From the NCBI GenBank assembly GCA_964604825.1, contig CAZSAL010000058.1, forward strand, positions 1-15,313: a stretch of 15,313 bases of DNA, read 5' to 3'. A program made the translations under genes and the position numbers. Under the pieces are notes generated by a model that made no database searches, was not told where the DNA came from, and worked only from the letters and a program-made list of their open reading frames with translations. Shown here one piece after another: positions 1 to 7,317 of this stretch; the stretch's first letter is position 1; every line of letters starts with the position of its first letter. This DNA is from CAZSAL01 sp964604825 (lineage in GTDB: Bacteria > Elusimicrobiota > Elusimicrobia > 2-01-FULL-59-12).

Positions 1-815
<815 letters not shown>

Positions 816-906
816 AACGACCGCTGAACAAGGGCTCTGAGTTACCCCTGAGCTTAATGTTCGAGCAAATACGTTATAGAGGTTTGCTATAAGGCTCTAT
901 TTCTGG

Positions 907-927
907 TTCTGATCTTTAAGATCAGAA
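907..927 (-). other. Hairpin in the rRNA leader
   Basis: A perfect inverted repeat with 10-base arms (907-916 and 918-927) around a single central base; as RNA it would form about eight pairs with a small loop. It lies ~90 nt before mature 16S. It could be a processing or antitermination structure. No T-run follows it in the direction of transcription, so it does not look like a terminator. Confidence 0.5.
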
Positions 928-1029
928 TAAACACCAAAGTCACTTCGTGGCCCTGGTTGCCCCTTATCCTTTTGTCAGTTTCCTTCCATCAGGATGGGGC
1001 GTTTATCGACTTGCGCATATATAGACTGC

Positions 1030-1041
1030 TTTCAAAGAACA
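1030..1041 (-). promoter_or_regulatory. boxA antitermination site of the rRNA operon
   Basis: The minus strand reads TGTTCTTTGAAA, the classical boxA form of many bacterial rRNA leaders, where NusB/S10 bind nascent RNA and prevent premature termination. It lies ~65 nt after the inferred transcription start, the usual place. Confidence 0.7.
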
Positions 1042-1107
1042 GAAAAAAATCTTCCGTACCCAAAGACATATTGGTTACAGTCGATGAGGACACTTACTAC
1101 GATTAGT

Positions 1108-1136
1108 AATATACAAACTACTTTAAAAAGAGTCAA
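1108..1136 (-). promoter_or_regulatory. rRNA operon promoter (sigma70 type)
   Basis: The minus strand has -35 TTGACT (1131-1136), a spacer of exactly 17 bp (1114-1130), and -10 TATATT (1108-1113). An A/T-rich tract upstream (about 1137-1160) resembles an UP element. Transcription should start near 1101 and gives a ~290-nt leader before 16S. Strength, spacing and position behind atpC and ahead of boxA all fit an rrn promoter. It is the clearest promoter in the window. Confidence 0.8.
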
Positions 1137-1174
1137 GAAAGAGATTGCTTAAAATTATTGACGGACAAACTGGA

Positions 1175-1615
1175 TTAATGTTGCGGGACAGGTTTGGCGC
1201 GACGTTGCTGCCTCTGCGCAGCCTCCACCGCACGCAAACGGGCCAGGGCTCGACGCAATGCTGCTTCAGCCTGAGCCAGATCTGCATCCTGTCTTGCGGT
1301 GTGCATTGCTATTTTCGCTCTTTCCGCGGCCTGCCGCGCGCGCTCCAGATCGATCTCCTCAGCCATCTCTGCGGTCTCCGCAAAAATCGAGACGCGATTA
1401 TTATCGACTTCAACATAGCCGCCGGAAACGGAGAAATACCGGATTTCTTCTCCGGTTCGCAGGCGAATTTGCCCCGGTGCAAGCTGCGCTAAAAGCGGGG
1501 CATGGTGAGGCAATATGCCCAATTCTCCATTTACAGCCGGAACAACCACCGAATCCGCAGATGTTTCGAGGACTCGACGTTCAGGAGTGACGATGTCAAC
1601 AGGTATTCCAGCCAT
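1175..1615 (-). CDS. atpC: F1Fo ATP synthase subunit epsilon
   Basis: 146 residues, a normal length for epsilon, which forms part of the central stalk, couples gamma to the c ring and can inhibit ATP hydrolysis. The N-terminal beta-sandwich is recognisable from VDIVTPERRVLE near residues 6-17, the GELGILPHHAPLLAQL segment near 30-45 and SGGYVEVDNNRVSIFAE near 64-80. The C-terminal third is a charged, alanine-rich pair of helices. It is the last gene of the atp operon, seven bases after atpD. The start codon has no good ribosome binding site next to it, so translation is probably coupled to atpD. No terminator hairpin follows before the rRNA promoter. Confidence 0.95.
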   Translation of the reverse strand: MAGIPVDIVTPERRVLETSADSVVVPAVNGELGILPHHAPLLAQLAPGQIRLRTGEEIRYFSVSGGYVEVDNNRVSIFAETAEMAEEIDLERARQAAERAKIAMHTARQDADLAQAEAALRRALARLRAVEAAQRQQRRAKPVPQH

Positions 1616-1622
1616 AAAGTTT

Positions 1623-3050
1623 TTACGCGCTTGCCTCTTCCATTTTTGCCGCCTTTTCCACAGCCTCGTCTATCGCACCGACCATGTAAAACGCCTGCTC
1701 CGGAAGATGATCATATTTACCATCGACAAGTTCACGGAAACTGCGGATGGTGTCCTTCAACGAGACGTAACGGCCTGCCGTCCCTGTGAAAGTTTCCGCG
1801 ACGAAGAAAGGCTGCGACAGAAATTTCTGTATTTTCCGCGCGCGGGAGACAATCAGCTTGTCATCTTCGGAGAGCTCGTCAATCCCCAGGATGGCAATAA
1901 TATCCTGCAAATCTTTATAACGCTGAAGGATTTTCTGCACATCGCGGGCAGTACGGTAATGCTCCTCACCCACAATACGAGGATCCAGAATACGCGACGT
2001 GGAATCAAGAGGATCAACAGCCGGATAAATGCCAAGTTCCACAATCTGGCGCGATAATACCGTTGTCGCATCCAGATGGGTGAATGTCGTAGCCACCCCT
2101 GGATCCGTCAGGTCATCTGCCGGGACATATACGGCCTGGATGGAGGTGATCGAACCTTTTTTAGTGGAAGTGATCCGCTCCTGAAGCGCACCCATTTCCG
2201 TCCCCAGCGTAGGCTGATAGCCTACAGCCGAGGGCATGCGGCCGAGCAGCGCCGACACCTCGGCGTTTGCCAGCACGAAACGAAAAACGTTGTCTATAAA
2301 AAGCAGCGTATCCGCCCCTTCCTTGTCGCGGAAATATTCCGCCTGCGCAAGAGCGGTCATCCCCACACGAGCGCGGGAGCCGGGTGGCTCGTTCATCTGC
2401 CCGTAAACAAGCACAGTTTTCGAAAGCACGGGCGAGCCGTCGGATAATTTTGATTCCTTCATATCCAGCCACAGGTCGTTCCCCTCGCGGCTGCGCTCCC
2501 CGACGCCGCCGAAAACCGACAGACCGCCATGCTGCTTTGCGACATTATTAATCAGCTCCATGATGATGACGGTTTTACCAACGCCGGCGCCGCCGAAAAG
2601 CCCCACCTTTCCACCTTTCATATACGGCGCGAGCAGGTCTACGACCTTGATGCCTGTTTCAAAAATCTGCAGTTTTGTCTCCTGATCGACAAAAGCGGGC
2701 GGCGGGCGGTGGATCGGGGCGAATTCTCCGGTTTCGATGGGACCGAGGTGATCCTGCGGTTGCCCCAGAACATCCATCAATCTGCCAAGACAGGCGCGTC
2801 CCACCGGAACTTTAATCGGTTCGCCGGTGTCCAATGCCTCCATTCCCCGCTGAAGCCCATCGGTGGGTCCGAGTGCGATACCCCGCACCTGGCTATCGCC
2901 AAGGTGCGACGACACTTCAACCGTCAGAAAATTCCCATTAGCTTCTTTATAAGGAATGTGCAGGGCATTAAATATTTTGGGAAGCTGACCGGGCTGAAAT
3001 TCAACATCCACTACTGGACCAATAACCTGAATAATTTTGCCTTTGTTCAT
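1623..3050 (-). CDS. atpD: F1Fo ATP synthase subunit beta (catalytic)
   Basis: 475 residues. It is the catalytic subunit of the F1 hexamer and makes ATP from ADP and phosphate at the alpha/beta interfaces. Visible motifs: Walker A GGAGVGKT (153-160), the catalytic-glutamate motif GERSREG (E185), the Walker B strand LLFID (249-253), GRMPSAVGYQPTL (270-282) and the DELSED lever loop (391-396). I start at MNKGKIIQ, because AGGAG lies six bases before that ATG, rather than at an ATG seven codons upstream that lacks a site. Two usually invariant stretches differ: after FRF the protein has VLANAEVS where most families have TQAGSEVS, and DLTDPGVATT replaces DLTDPAPATT. The gene lies between atpG and atpC in the operon. 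Confidence 0.97.
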   Translation of the reverse strand: MNKGKIIQVIGPVVDVEFQPGQLPKIFNALHIPYKEANGNFLTVEVSSHLGDSQVRGIALGPTDGLQRGMEALDTGEPIKVPVGRACLGRLMDVLGQPQDHLGPIETGEFAPIHRPPPAFVDQETKLQIFETGIKVVDLLAPYMKGGKVGLFGGAGVGKTVIIMELINNVAKQHGGLSVFGGVGERSREGNDLWLDMKESKLSDGSPVLSKTVLVYGQMNEPPGSRARVGMTALAQAEYFRDKEGADTLLFIDNVFRFVLANAEVSALLGRMPSAVGYQPTLGTEMGALQERITSTKKGSITSIQAVYVPADDLTDPGVATTFTHLDATTVLSRQIVELGIYPAVDPLDSTSRILDPRIVGEEHYRTARDVQKILQRYKDLQDIIAILGIDELSEDDKLIVSRARKIQKFLSQPFFVAETFTGTAGRYVSLKDTIRSFRELVDGKYDHLPEQAFYMVGAIDEAVEKAAKMEEASA

Positions 3051-3078
3051 AAAAACTCCTGTTGTTGTCATTGCAAGG

Positions 3079-3098
3079 GTCCCCAGACGTTAGGGGAC
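3079..3098. repeat. Palindrome in the atpG-atpD spacer (AGACGT core)
   Basis: Six-base arms GTCCCC/GGGGAC flank AGACGTTA. The central AGACGT recurs in other palindromes of this window (15087-15108) and in altered form at 7289-7304, suggesting a small dispersed family. It lies just upstream of atpD. Confidence 0.5.
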
Positions 3099-3120
3099 AC
3101 GTGGCAATCTAATTAAATGA

Positions 3121-3160
3121 GATCCCCGCCTCGGCCTTTACAGGCCTACTCGGGATGACC
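3121..3160. repeat. Intergenic palindromic element, copy 1
   Basis: Outer ATCCC/GGGAT arms enclose a GGCCT/AGGCC stem. The element ends in GGGATGACC, like the related elements between atpG and atpA. It fills most of the 118-bp spacer between atpG and atpD. REP-like elements of this kind commonly act as mRNA stabilisers or weak terminators; here that role is inference. Confidence 0.55.
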
Positions 3161-3168
3161 CTTACGGG

Positions 3169-4032
3169 TTATTTAAGCGCCTCTGCCCCGCTTACCACTT
3201 CTAAAATTTCCTTTGTAATTGCCGCCTGACGCGTACGATTCAACGTCAGGGTCAGAGTCCCGATGAGATCGCTGGCATTGTTTGTGGCATTCTCCATGGC
3301 GCTCATCCGTGCGCCGAGCTCCGCAGCCGCCGATTCCAGAAGCACACGATAAAGCTGAGCCTTAATGAACCGCGGGATGATCGATTCAAGGATAGCTGTC
3401 TTACCGGGTTCGAAAATATAATCCGGGTAAGTGACTTCCTCCCCCCTTGAGGGGGAAGGGACCAATGGCAGCAATTGTTTGACTACAATTTTTTGCTGGA
3501 TCACTGACTTGAATTCGTTGTAAATCATGTCCACCGCCGCATACGATCCCGCGAAGAAAGTTTCCATCAGATCATGCGCGATAATTTCAGCGTGGGCAAA
3601 GCTCACATTGTTGGCAATGTCCAGGTATTCCTTCGAAACCGGCGCCCGCATCCGGGTGAAATAATCTCGCCCCTTTTTCCCTACAATAAAAAGGTCCGTG
3701 TTCTGAATCCCGTACTGCCTGATATAGCTCAAAGCCTGACGAATCAGGTTAGCGTTGAACCCTCCGCACAATCCTTTGTCTGAAGTCATAAGAAGGAGCG
3801 CCCGCTTCGTCCCAGCCCCTGGCACGAACAGCCTGTGCGGCTTGTCCTGTTCCACCCGGAACAATAAATGCCGCATCATCTCCTCCATCTTGTTCGCGAA
3901 GGGACGCGCAGACAGAATCCGCGCCTGAGCGCGCCGCAAACGAGAGGCAGCCACCATTTTCATCGCTTTGGTGATCTGCTGGGTGGACTTAACCGATTTA
4001 ATCTTTCGACGTATTTCTCGTAGAGATGCCAT
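3169..4032 (-). CDS. atpG: F1Fo ATP synthase subunit gamma
   Basis: 287 residues, the usual length. Gamma is the rotor shaft of F1. The N-terminal coiled-coil helix is clear (ASLREIRRKIKSVKSTQQIT, residues 2-21, then KAMKMVAASRLRRA), as are TSDKGLCGGFN (83-93) and a C-terminal helix with ENATNNASDLI and LTLNRTRQAAITKEILEVVSGAEAL. AAGGA precedes the start codon. In the variable surface loop before DYIFEPGK the sequence VPSPSRGEE (191-199) is encoded by a C-rich/G-rich palindrome (3440-3456) of the type found in intergenic repeats, so the repeat seems to have entered the coding region in frame. The core motifs are intact and the protein should be functional. Confidence 0.96.
   Translation of the reverse strand: MASLREIRRKIKSVKSTQQITKAMKMVAASRLRRAQARILSARPFANKMEEMMRHLLFRVEQDKPHRLFVPGAGTKRALLLMTSDKGLCGGFNANLIRQALSYIRQYGIQNTDLFIVGKKGRDYFTRMRAPVSKEYLDIANNVSFAHAEIIAHDLMETFFAGSYAAVDMIYNEFKSVIQQKIVVKQLLPLVPSPSRGEEVTYPDYIFEPGKTAILESIIPRFIKAQLYRVLLESAAAELGARMSAMENATNNASDLIGTLTLTLNRTRQAAITKEILEVVSGAEALK
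3436..3460. repeat. Repeat palindrome inside atpG
   Basis: Arms TCCCCC (3440-3445) and GGGGGA (3451-3456) around a five-base loop, flanked by CTTCC and AAGGG. It resembles the palindromes between atpF and atpE and is translated within the gamma subunit as SPSRGEE. Confidence 0.5.
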
Positions 4033-4055
4033 TGATTCCTTTTCTCAGTTTGTCC

Positions 4056-4077
4056 TTCCCGAAGTTGCTATCGGGAA
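4056..4077. repeat. Intergenic palindromic element, copy 2
   Basis: Perfect seven-base arms TTCCCGA/TCGGGAA around an eight-base loop in the atpA-atpG spacer. The element reads GGAATCCC outward, as the other copies do, but is oriented oppositely to its neighbour at 4105-4129. Confidence 0.6.
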
Positions 4078-4104
4078 TCCCTCCTAAAGGCCTTTCATTT
4101 AGGG

Positions 4105-4129
4105 ATCCCCGATTACGGATTTCGGGGAT
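4105..4129. repeat. Intergenic palindromic element, copy 3
   Basis: Perfect eight-base arms ATCCCCGA/TCGGGGAT around the loop TTACGGATT, followed by GACA. This is the cleanest copy and defines the family pattern: ATYCCCGA, nine-base loop with TACGG, TCGGGRAT, GACA. Together with copy 2 it fills the 107-bp spacer between atpA and atpG. Confidence 0.65.
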
Positions 4130-4139
4130 GACACCTTAC

Positions 4140-5660
4140 CTATGCTTTAAACCCGCCCTTAAATTCCCTGATGGCGTTTTCGAGCTGCGGTTTGAGCGTT
4201 TCATCAATAACTCTTTTTTCGCGCAGATTCTTTAGAATCCCGGGGTGTCGCATTTCCAGAAAACTCAGCATTTCCTTTTCAAACCTGCGCACCTCAGGGA
4301 CAGGAATGTCATCCAGAAAACCATTTACACCCGCATAAAGCGCGGCGATCTGCTTCTCTACAGGCATCGGCACATACTGATCCTGCTTCAGAAGCTCAAC
4401 CATACGTTCTCCGCGAGAGAGCTGGGCCTGGGAAGATTTATCAAGCTCGCTGCCGAACTGGGCAAAAGCGGCCAGTTCGTTATACTGCGCCAAATCCAGT
4501 CGCAACCGTCCGGCCACCTGCCGCATCGCTTTTACCTGAGCTTTACCGCCAACGCGCGAAACGGAAAGTCCCACGTTTACAGCAGGACGCACGCCTGAAT
4601 AGAAAAGCCCGGATTCGAGATAAATCTGCCCGTCCGTGATGGAAATAACATTCGTCGGTATATAGGCGGAAACATCGCCTGCCTGCGTTTCAATAATCGG
4701 AAGCGCGGTCAAAGAACCGCCCCCGTTTTTATCGGAAAGCTTGCAGGCTCTTTCCAGCAGCCGGGAATGCAGATAAAAGACATCTCCCGGGTACGCCTCG
4801 CGTCCCGGCGGGCGGCGCAGCAAAAGCGATAACTGCCTGTATGCCTGCGCGTGCTTGGACAAATCGTCATAGATACAGAGCACCGATTTTCCATTCCACA
4901 TAAATTCTTCGCCAATGGTTACGCCTGCATAGGGAGCCAGGTACTGCAGCGGCGCAGGGTCTGAAGCCGTCGCATTAACTACTATGGTGTATTCCATGGC
5001 CCCCATATCCGTTAGCTTCTGAACAACCTGCGCTACGTTTGATTGCTTCTGGCCTATTGCCACATAAATGCAGACAGGACGCTTCTCAGGTGGCTCTGAC
5101 TTTTGATTAATGATTGCATCTACGGCAATGGCCGTTTTGCCCGTCTGACGGTCTCCAATAATCAACTCGCGCTGACCGCGGCCGATCGGGATCATGGCAT
5201 CGATCGCCTTTAGGCCGATCTGAAGTGGTTCAATTACGGGCTGCCGCTCAACGATCCCGGGGGCAATGACCTCCACAAGCCGGGTTTTCGCCGCCTTAAT
5301 GGGACCTTTGCCGTCCACGGGCTGGCCCAGCGGATTCACCACCCTGCCGATCATTCCTTCTCCCACGGGGATTTCCACAACGCGGCCGGTGCGTTTCACC
5401 GGGTCGCCTTCCATGACCAACCGCTCATCGCCCAGCAGCATGACGCCGACCGTGTCCGTTTCCAGATTCATCACCATGCCAAAAAGGCCGTTCGGCAATT
5501 CGAGAAGCTCTCCGGCCATCGCCTGCTTCAAACCGTAAACGCGCGCGATTCCATCACCGACCTGGATAACAGATCCTACTTCCGAAAGCTCAAGCGCCGG
5601 CTTGAAACTCTCGATTTTCTTTTGAATGACACTGGTGATTTCTTCCGAACGAATTACCAT
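4140..5660 (-). CDS. atpA: F1Fo ATP synthase subunit alpha
   Basis: 506 residues, the standard length. Alpha alternates with beta in the F1 hexamer, binds nucleotide at non-catalytic sites and supplies the arginine finger. Motifs: N-terminal EITSVIQKKIESF, the barrel region VGDGIARVYGL (34-44), Walker A GDRQTGKT (169-176), Walker B region VLCIYDDLSKH (260-270), and SVSRVGGKAQ with R369 in the place of the arginine finger. The C-terminal helical domain ends in FKGGFKA. AAGGAG lies nine bases before the ATG. The gene sits between atpH and atpG, and repeat elements occupy both flanking spacers. Confidence 0.97.
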   Translation of the reverse strand: MVIRSEEITSVIQKKIESFKPALELSEVGSVIQVGDGIARVYGLKQAMAGELLELPNGLFGMVMNLETDTVGVMLLGDERLVMEGDPVKRTGRVVEIPVGEGMIGRVVNPLGQPVDGKGPIKAAKTRLVEVIAPGIVERQPVIEPLQIGLKAIDAMIPIGRGQRELIIGDRQTGKTAIAVDAIINQKSEPPEKRPVCIYVAIGQKQSNVAQVVQKLTDMGAMEYTIVVNATASDPAPLQYLAPYAGVTIGEEFMWNGKSVLCIYDDLSKHAQAYRQLSLLLRRPPGREAYPGDVFYLHSRLLERACKLSDKNGGGSLTALPIIETQAGDVSAYIPTNVISITDGQIYLESGLFYSGVRPAVNVGLSVSRVGGKAQVKAMRQVAGRLRLDLAQYNELAAFAQFGSELDKSSQAQLSRGERMVELLKQDQYVPMPVEKQIAALYAGVNGFLDDIPVPEVRRFEKEMLSFLEMRHPGILKNLREKRVIDETLKPQLENAIREFKGGFKA

Positions 5661-5688
5661 AAAATGAAGCTCCTTGTTCTAAAATGTC

Positions 5689-5713
5689 ATTCCCGAATGC
5701 CGTTAGCGGGAAT
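5689..5713. repeat. Intergenic palindromic element, copy 4
   Basis: Seven-base arms ATTCCCG/CGGGAAT around an 11-base interval containing GCCGTTAG, preceded by GTC and followed by CCATC. On the minus strand it reads GGATTCCCG...CGGGAATGACA, the family pattern. It lies just upstream of atpA. Confidence 0.6.
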
Positions 5714-5740
5714 CCATCAATCACGCAAATCAAAACATCT

Positions 5741-5770
5741 GAATCCCCGATCACGGCGCTCGGTTATGAC
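5741..5770. repeat. Intergenic palindromic element, copy 5 (degenerate)
   Basis: GAATCCCCGATCACGGCGCTCGG followed by TTATGAC keeps the left arm, the ACGG loop and the terminal ATGAC of the family, but the right arm has lost its G-run. It lies immediately after atpH. Confidence 0.45.
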
Positions 5771-5777
5771 GTATAAA

Positions 5778-6314
5778 TTAACTGGTTATTACTGCCTGCA
5801 ACTGCCGCAGTTCCGTTCGCAGGCTCTGGTCACACTCGCGATCGCGGGTCCGAACAATCAGGCCGCCAATAATCTCAGGAGCCACCCGCACTTCCATGCG
5901 CACATCGGCCTGCAACCAATTCTTCAATTTTTCCTGAAGCATTTTGCGCCTGGCTTCAGGCATGGGATAAGCGACCTTCACGGAAACAGGCTCTACATTT
6001 TGATGGCGGTCCAATTCTTCCTGAAATCTGTCTGCGATTTCGATAATGAGATTAAACCGGTGCGCCTCTATCAACAGCTGCAAAAACCGCTCCATGAGCG
6101 GAGTCAGCAGCGAACCGAAAATAGACCGGACCAGGCCGGTCTTTTCCGCCAGCGGGATAAAAGGATGCGTCAAACACCCGGCAAATGATCGATCCGTCTG
6201 GACAGCCCGGGATATCTCTTCCAGCATCTGGCTACAGGGATCTATCTGCTGTCCATGAACAGCCGCGCCGAATAAGGCTTTTGCATATCGCCTGGCAACA
6301 GAAGAATCTTTCAT
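5778..6314 (-). CDS. atpH: F1Fo ATP synthase subunit delta
   Basis: 178 residues, typical of the delta/OSCP subunit that joins the peripheral stalk (b) to the top of F1. The N-terminal helical bundle starts with VARRYAKALFGAAVHG (residues 5-20). The C-terminal region has the characteristic pattern VKVAYPMPEARRKMLQEKL and then VRVAPEIIGGLIVRTRD (about residues 142-158). Its ATG overlaps the stop codon of atpF in an ATGA arrangement, so translation is probably coupled and the start is secure. Confidence 0.94.
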   Translation of the reverse strand: MKDSSVARRYAKALFGAAVHGQQIDPCSQMLEEISRAVQTDRSFAGCLTHPFIPLAEKTGLVRSIFGSLLTPLMERFLQLLIEAHRFNLIIEIADRFQEELDRHQNVEPVSVKVAYPMPEARRKMLQEKLKNWLQADVRMEVRVAPEIIGGLIVRTRDRECDQSLRTELRQLQAVITS

Positions 6315-6802
6315 TTTCCCATGTCCTTGAAAAATTCCTCAAGCAATTCGTCCTGCACTCTCTGATTCATGGAATGTTTCATCAATTTTTCCGCCGCCTG
6401 GATGGAAATTTTCGATACCTGAGTCCGAAGATCACGCAGGGCATTGGTTTTTTCTTCTTCGATCTGGCTCTTCGCGTTTGCCATGATCTTAAGCGACTCT
6501 TCTTCCGCCTCTTTCAGGATTTTCTCCCGGAGTTTCTGCGCCTCAGCTTCAGTCTGCTTAAGGATCGCATAGGCTTTTTCCTGACTGGAGGCCAGCTCTT
6601 TTTCGTACTGGAGCTTCAACTGGTCGGCAGACTGTCGTGCGCTCATGGCATCTTCAATCGCCTTTCGAATGCCTTCTTCGCGATCCCTCAGCGCTGTCAA
6701 AAGCGGTTTCCAGGCCACTTTCCCCAGGATGAAAACAAGAACGATAAAAGTGACAATCGTCCAGATAATAAGGCCCTTCTCGGGCGTAAGCAGGTTTTCC
6801 AT
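6311..6802 (-). CDS. atpF: F1Fo ATP synthase subunit b
   Basis: 163 residues. It is the peripheral-stalk subunit, anchored by one N-terminal membrane helix (about residues 10-31, GLIIWTIVTFIVLVFILGKV) and continued by a long, highly charged helix rich in E, K, Q and A that forms the right-handed coiled coil. KPLLTALRDREEGIRKAIEDA just after the membrane is typical of b. AAGGA lies about ten bases before the ATG. Only one b gene is present, so the stator should be a b2 homodimer rather than b/b'. It overlaps atpH by four bases. Confidence 0.95.
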   Translation of the reverse strand: MENLLTPEKGLIIWTIVTFIVLVFILGKVAWKPLLTALRDREEGIRKAIEDAMSARQSADQLKLQYEKELASSQEKAYAILKQTEAEAQKLREKILKEAEEESLKIMANAKSQIEEEKTNALRDLRTQVSKISIQAAEKLMKHSMNQRVQDELLEEFFKDMGK

Positions 6803-6822
6803 AAGAAGAAGTCCTTCCTACT

Positions 6823-6848
6823 CCCTCGCCCGCTTCAGCGGGAGAGGG
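6823..6848. repeat. Palindrome A in the atpE-atpF spacer
   Basis: CCCTC-G-CCCGCT, a TC loop, then AGCGGG-A-GAGGG: eleven pairs with one mismatch. It is followed by GGAGGGTGAG. It has the form of the common CCCTCTCCCGC...GCGGGAGAGGG repeats and resembles the palindrome inside atpG. Confidence 0.6.
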
Positions 6849-6887
6849 GAGGGTGAGAGCAGAACCGACTGTGTGCCCTCATCCCTG

Positions 6888-6917
6888 CCTTCTCCCGACA
6901 CTCCGGTCGGGAGAAGG
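6888..6917. repeat. Palindrome B in the atpE-atpF spacer
   Basis: A perfect 12-bp inverted repeat (6888-6899 and 6906-6917; CCTTCTCCCGAC/GTCGGGAGAAGG) around a six-base loop. It sits just after the atpE stop codon, where a stable mRNA hairpin could protect the upstream atpE message from 3' decay. That role is inferred. Confidence 0.65.
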
Positions 6918-6933
6918 TTGTGGTTTACGAATC

Positions 6934-7221
6934 TTATTTCGTTGCTCCGGCTCCCTGTTCTACCGGTACCCCGCCCTTGGGCAGAGAATTGTTCAACGCA
7001 AGGGCAACCAGCAGGCAAATGACCAAAGCAAAGAATGCGAGACCTTCAATCAGAGCCGCAGGGATCAGCATGGACGTCCGCAGATTCCCCGCCGCTTCCG
7101 GCTGACGCGCCGTACCTTCGAGCGCCGCGCTCGCCAGACGTGCGATGCCGCCTGCCGCTCCCAGCATAATGATGCCGGCGCCTATTCCCGCGCCTAAATA
7201 ACCAAGACCTATATGAAGCAT
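6934..7221 (-). CDS. atpE: F1Fo ATP synthase subunit c (proteolipid)
   Basis: 95 residues, slightly longer than usual because of an ~18-residue tail after the second helix (NNSLPKGGVPVEQGAGATK). It forms the rotating c ring. Two membrane helices flank the polar loop with ARQPEA. The ion-binding glutamate lies in ALIEGLAFFALV (E59 from the chosen start). Glycine follows it, and isoleucine occupies the place of the Na+-type glutamine in helix 1, so the ring should carry protons. I start at MLHIGLGYL because GGGAGG lies about seven bases before that ATG; the ATG five codons upstream would put the ribosome binding site inside the gene. It lies between atpB and atpF. Confidence 0.95.
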   Translation of the reverse strand: MLHIGLGYLGAGIGAGIIMLGAAGGIARLASAALEGTARQPEAAGNLRTSMLIPAALIEGLAFFALVICLLVALALNNSLPKGGVPVEQGAGATK

Positions 7222-7228
7222 GTTTGTT

Positions 7229-7234
7229 CCTCCC
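7229..7234 (-). promoter_or_regulatory. Ribosome binding site that fixes the atpE start
   Basis: The minus strand reads GGGAGG seven bases before the ATG at 7221. It is one of the strongest Shine-Dalgarno matches in the operon, which fits the need for many c subunits per complex. Confidence 0.7.
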
Positions 7235-7246
7235 ATTTTCCATGAT

Positions 7247-7276
7247 CACGAATGTCTAAACCATACAGACTTCGTG
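7247..7276. other. Hairpin in the atpB-atpE spacer
   Basis: CACGAA/TTCGTG and GTCT/AGAC arms form a ten-pair stem with one bulged base around a nine-base loop. It lies 13-42 nt before the atpE ribosome binding site. Structures upstream of atpE influence c-subunit output in other bacteria; whether this one does is unknown. Confidence 0.45.
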
Positions 7277-7288
7277 GCACAACCTCCC

Positions 7289-7304
7289 CGCCAGATGTCT
7301 GGCG
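7289..7304. repeat. Palindrome CGCCAGA/TCTGGCG
   Basis: Perfect seven-base arms around TG, immediately after atpB. It resembles the 22-bp palindrome at 15087-15108, and both contain GCCAGA and TCTGGC. Confidence 0.55.
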
Positions 7305-7317
7305 TAGGTATGTTCCA

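Larger units (their letters stand above)
816..1101 (-). other. 16S rRNA precursor leader
   Basis: This ~285-bp stretch lies between the inferred rRNA transcription start and the mature 16S 5' end and contains no gene. It holds a boxA-like sequence (1030-1041) followed by a T-rich run, and a perfect hairpin (907-927). Such leaders normally load the Nus antitermination complex and supply the 5' half of the stem that is cut by RNase III. The matching 3' half would lie beyond the window, so the processing stem cannot be shown here. Confidence 0.75.

Noticed and set aside
6934..7221. Sodium-type c subunit
   Set aside because: Neither the helix-1 glutamine nor the serine/threonine after the ion-binding glutamate is present.
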